Shown piece by piece: positions 23,520-23,928 of a stretch of 23,928 nucleotides of DNA. A model generated the notes under the pieces. That model had not been told where the DNA came from, searched no databases, and worked only from the letters and a program-made list of their open reading frames with translations. The stretch spans positions 1-23,928 of the forward strand of contig CALDMR010000071.1 of the NCBI GenBank assembly GCA_937915065.1, in the 5' to 3' direction. Source of the stretch: an uncultured Clostridia bacterium. Its GTDB lineage: Bacteria; Bacillota; Clostridia; Oscillospirales; Oscillospiraceae. The position numbers and the translations under genes are program-made. Numbering within the stretch: position 1 is the stretch's first letter; each line of letters opens with the position of its first letter.

Positions 23520-23545
23520 GATTTTCCGTGGTCGATGTGGGCAAT

Positions 23546-23928
23546 ATCCTTTGAGCCGGGGCTGCGCGCCCCGGACGGGCGGCCCCTTTCTGATCGATCA
23601 GAAAGGGGCGAAAGAATCGCTTAGGGGACGGGCTGCCCGCCGTACTGCGGCTCCGCTTCGCTGCGCCTGGCCGGCGAAACGCCCTTACCCCTAAGAACCC
23701 CGGATAGTACGGGGGATGGAGGGGCTTTGCGATGGGCGGGGTACTTCTAATAGAGCCGTATCTCATCACAAATTGTGTCAAAAATTGGAGCATCTTTCGC
23801 ATGCCTTTCCCCTCTTGCGCCGCTGACGCTCAGCGGGCGGTACAATGTGCCCGTTCTGCGCTGATCGATTTTTCGTGTCTAATACGGTGCTCTGCGGCCC
23901 TTTGGGCCGCATTCGGTCGAGGCGTGGG
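23546..23928. repeat. Palindrome-rich region upstream of lepA, no gene seen
   Basis: It includes a perfect 28-base palindrome centred on ATCGAT (23582-23609, arms GCCCCTTTCTGATC), a larger fold closed by TTAGGGG (23621-23627) and CCCCTAA (23688-23694), CCGCTGA/TCAGCGG near 23821-23836, and GCGGCCC/GGGCCGC (23894-23910). A minus-strand open frame runs through it but has repeat-like composition and no ribosome site, so I do not call it. Repeats of this kind are probably dispersed in this genome. Confidence 0.55.

Larger units (their letters stand above)
23050..23545. repeat. 235-bp tandem duplication of the lepA 5' region
   Basis: Copy 1 (23050-23284) and copy 2 (23285-23519) differ only at the final base; a third partial copy covers 23520-23545. 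Each full unit holds about 93 bases of lepA 5' end and leader, and one palindromic element of about 142 bases. The near-identity implies a recent event, and such a repeat could also come from assembly. Confidence 0.9.

Noticed and set aside
23050..23545. Direct repeats considered as a CRISPR array
   Set aside because: Units are 235 bp with no spacers and contain lepA coding sequence; there are no cas genes.
23362..23802. 146-codon minus-strand frame upstream of lepA
   Set aside because: Runs through repeats and palindromes, is rich in Arg/Pro/Ala, has no ribosome site, and its C-terminal part is repeated with the tandem unit.

Overview
The window holds a chromosomal replication origin and flanking accessory DNA from a GC-rich Firmicute. 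The order dnaA-dnaN-yaaA-recF-remB-gyrB-gyrA diverging from rpmH-rnpA-yidD-yidC-jag is the classic Firmicutes origin layout. The protein flavour (GyrA, ECF/anti-sigma pair, recurring GC-rich palindromic intergenic repeats) suggests Oscillospiraceae/Ruminococcaceae, perhaps near Faecalibacterium, Gemmiger or Subdoligranulum. That placement is inference from memory, not a database result.

Layout. (1) 40-4335, all minus strand: an ECF sigma factor and its membrane anti-sigma factor, followed downstream by a run of small secreted or membrane proteins and a lipoprotein. Three promoter-like sites with an identical 15-nt spacer lie upstream of the sigma gene and of two downstream genes, suggesting a self-activated local regulon. 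Part of this stretch is AT-rich, and two of the small genes look frameshifted. (2) 4512-14321, minus strand: a hypothetical gene, gyrA, gyrB, remB, recF, yaaA, dnaN and dnaA. The dnaN-dnaA gap carries a cluster of DnaA boxes and a probable unwinding element. (3) 14322-14823: divergent promoters for dnaA and rpmH. (4) 14824-17898, plus strand: rpmH, rnpA, yidD, yidC and jag/khpB, covering RNA processing and membrane insertion. (5) 18035-20189, minus strand: a sensor histidine kinase whose response-regulator partner survives only as a short C-terminal stub. (6) 20344-21008: a divergent ribbon-helix-helix regulator and an unknown 108-aa gene around an AT-rich operator-like region. (7) 21031-23928: lepA on the minus strand, bracketed by inverted copies of a palindromic element of about 140 bp. 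Outside each element lies a duplicated fragment of the corresponding lepA end. The 5' side is also tandemly repeated with a 235-bp period, and a palindrome-rich stretch without a gene follows to the window end.

The most noteworthy signals are the ECF promoter set driving small secreted/membrane proteins, the lepA bracket (possible gene replacement by an element-flanked cassette), the orphaned histidine kinase, and the well-preserved DnaA box / GC tract / DnaA-trio arrangement at the origin.
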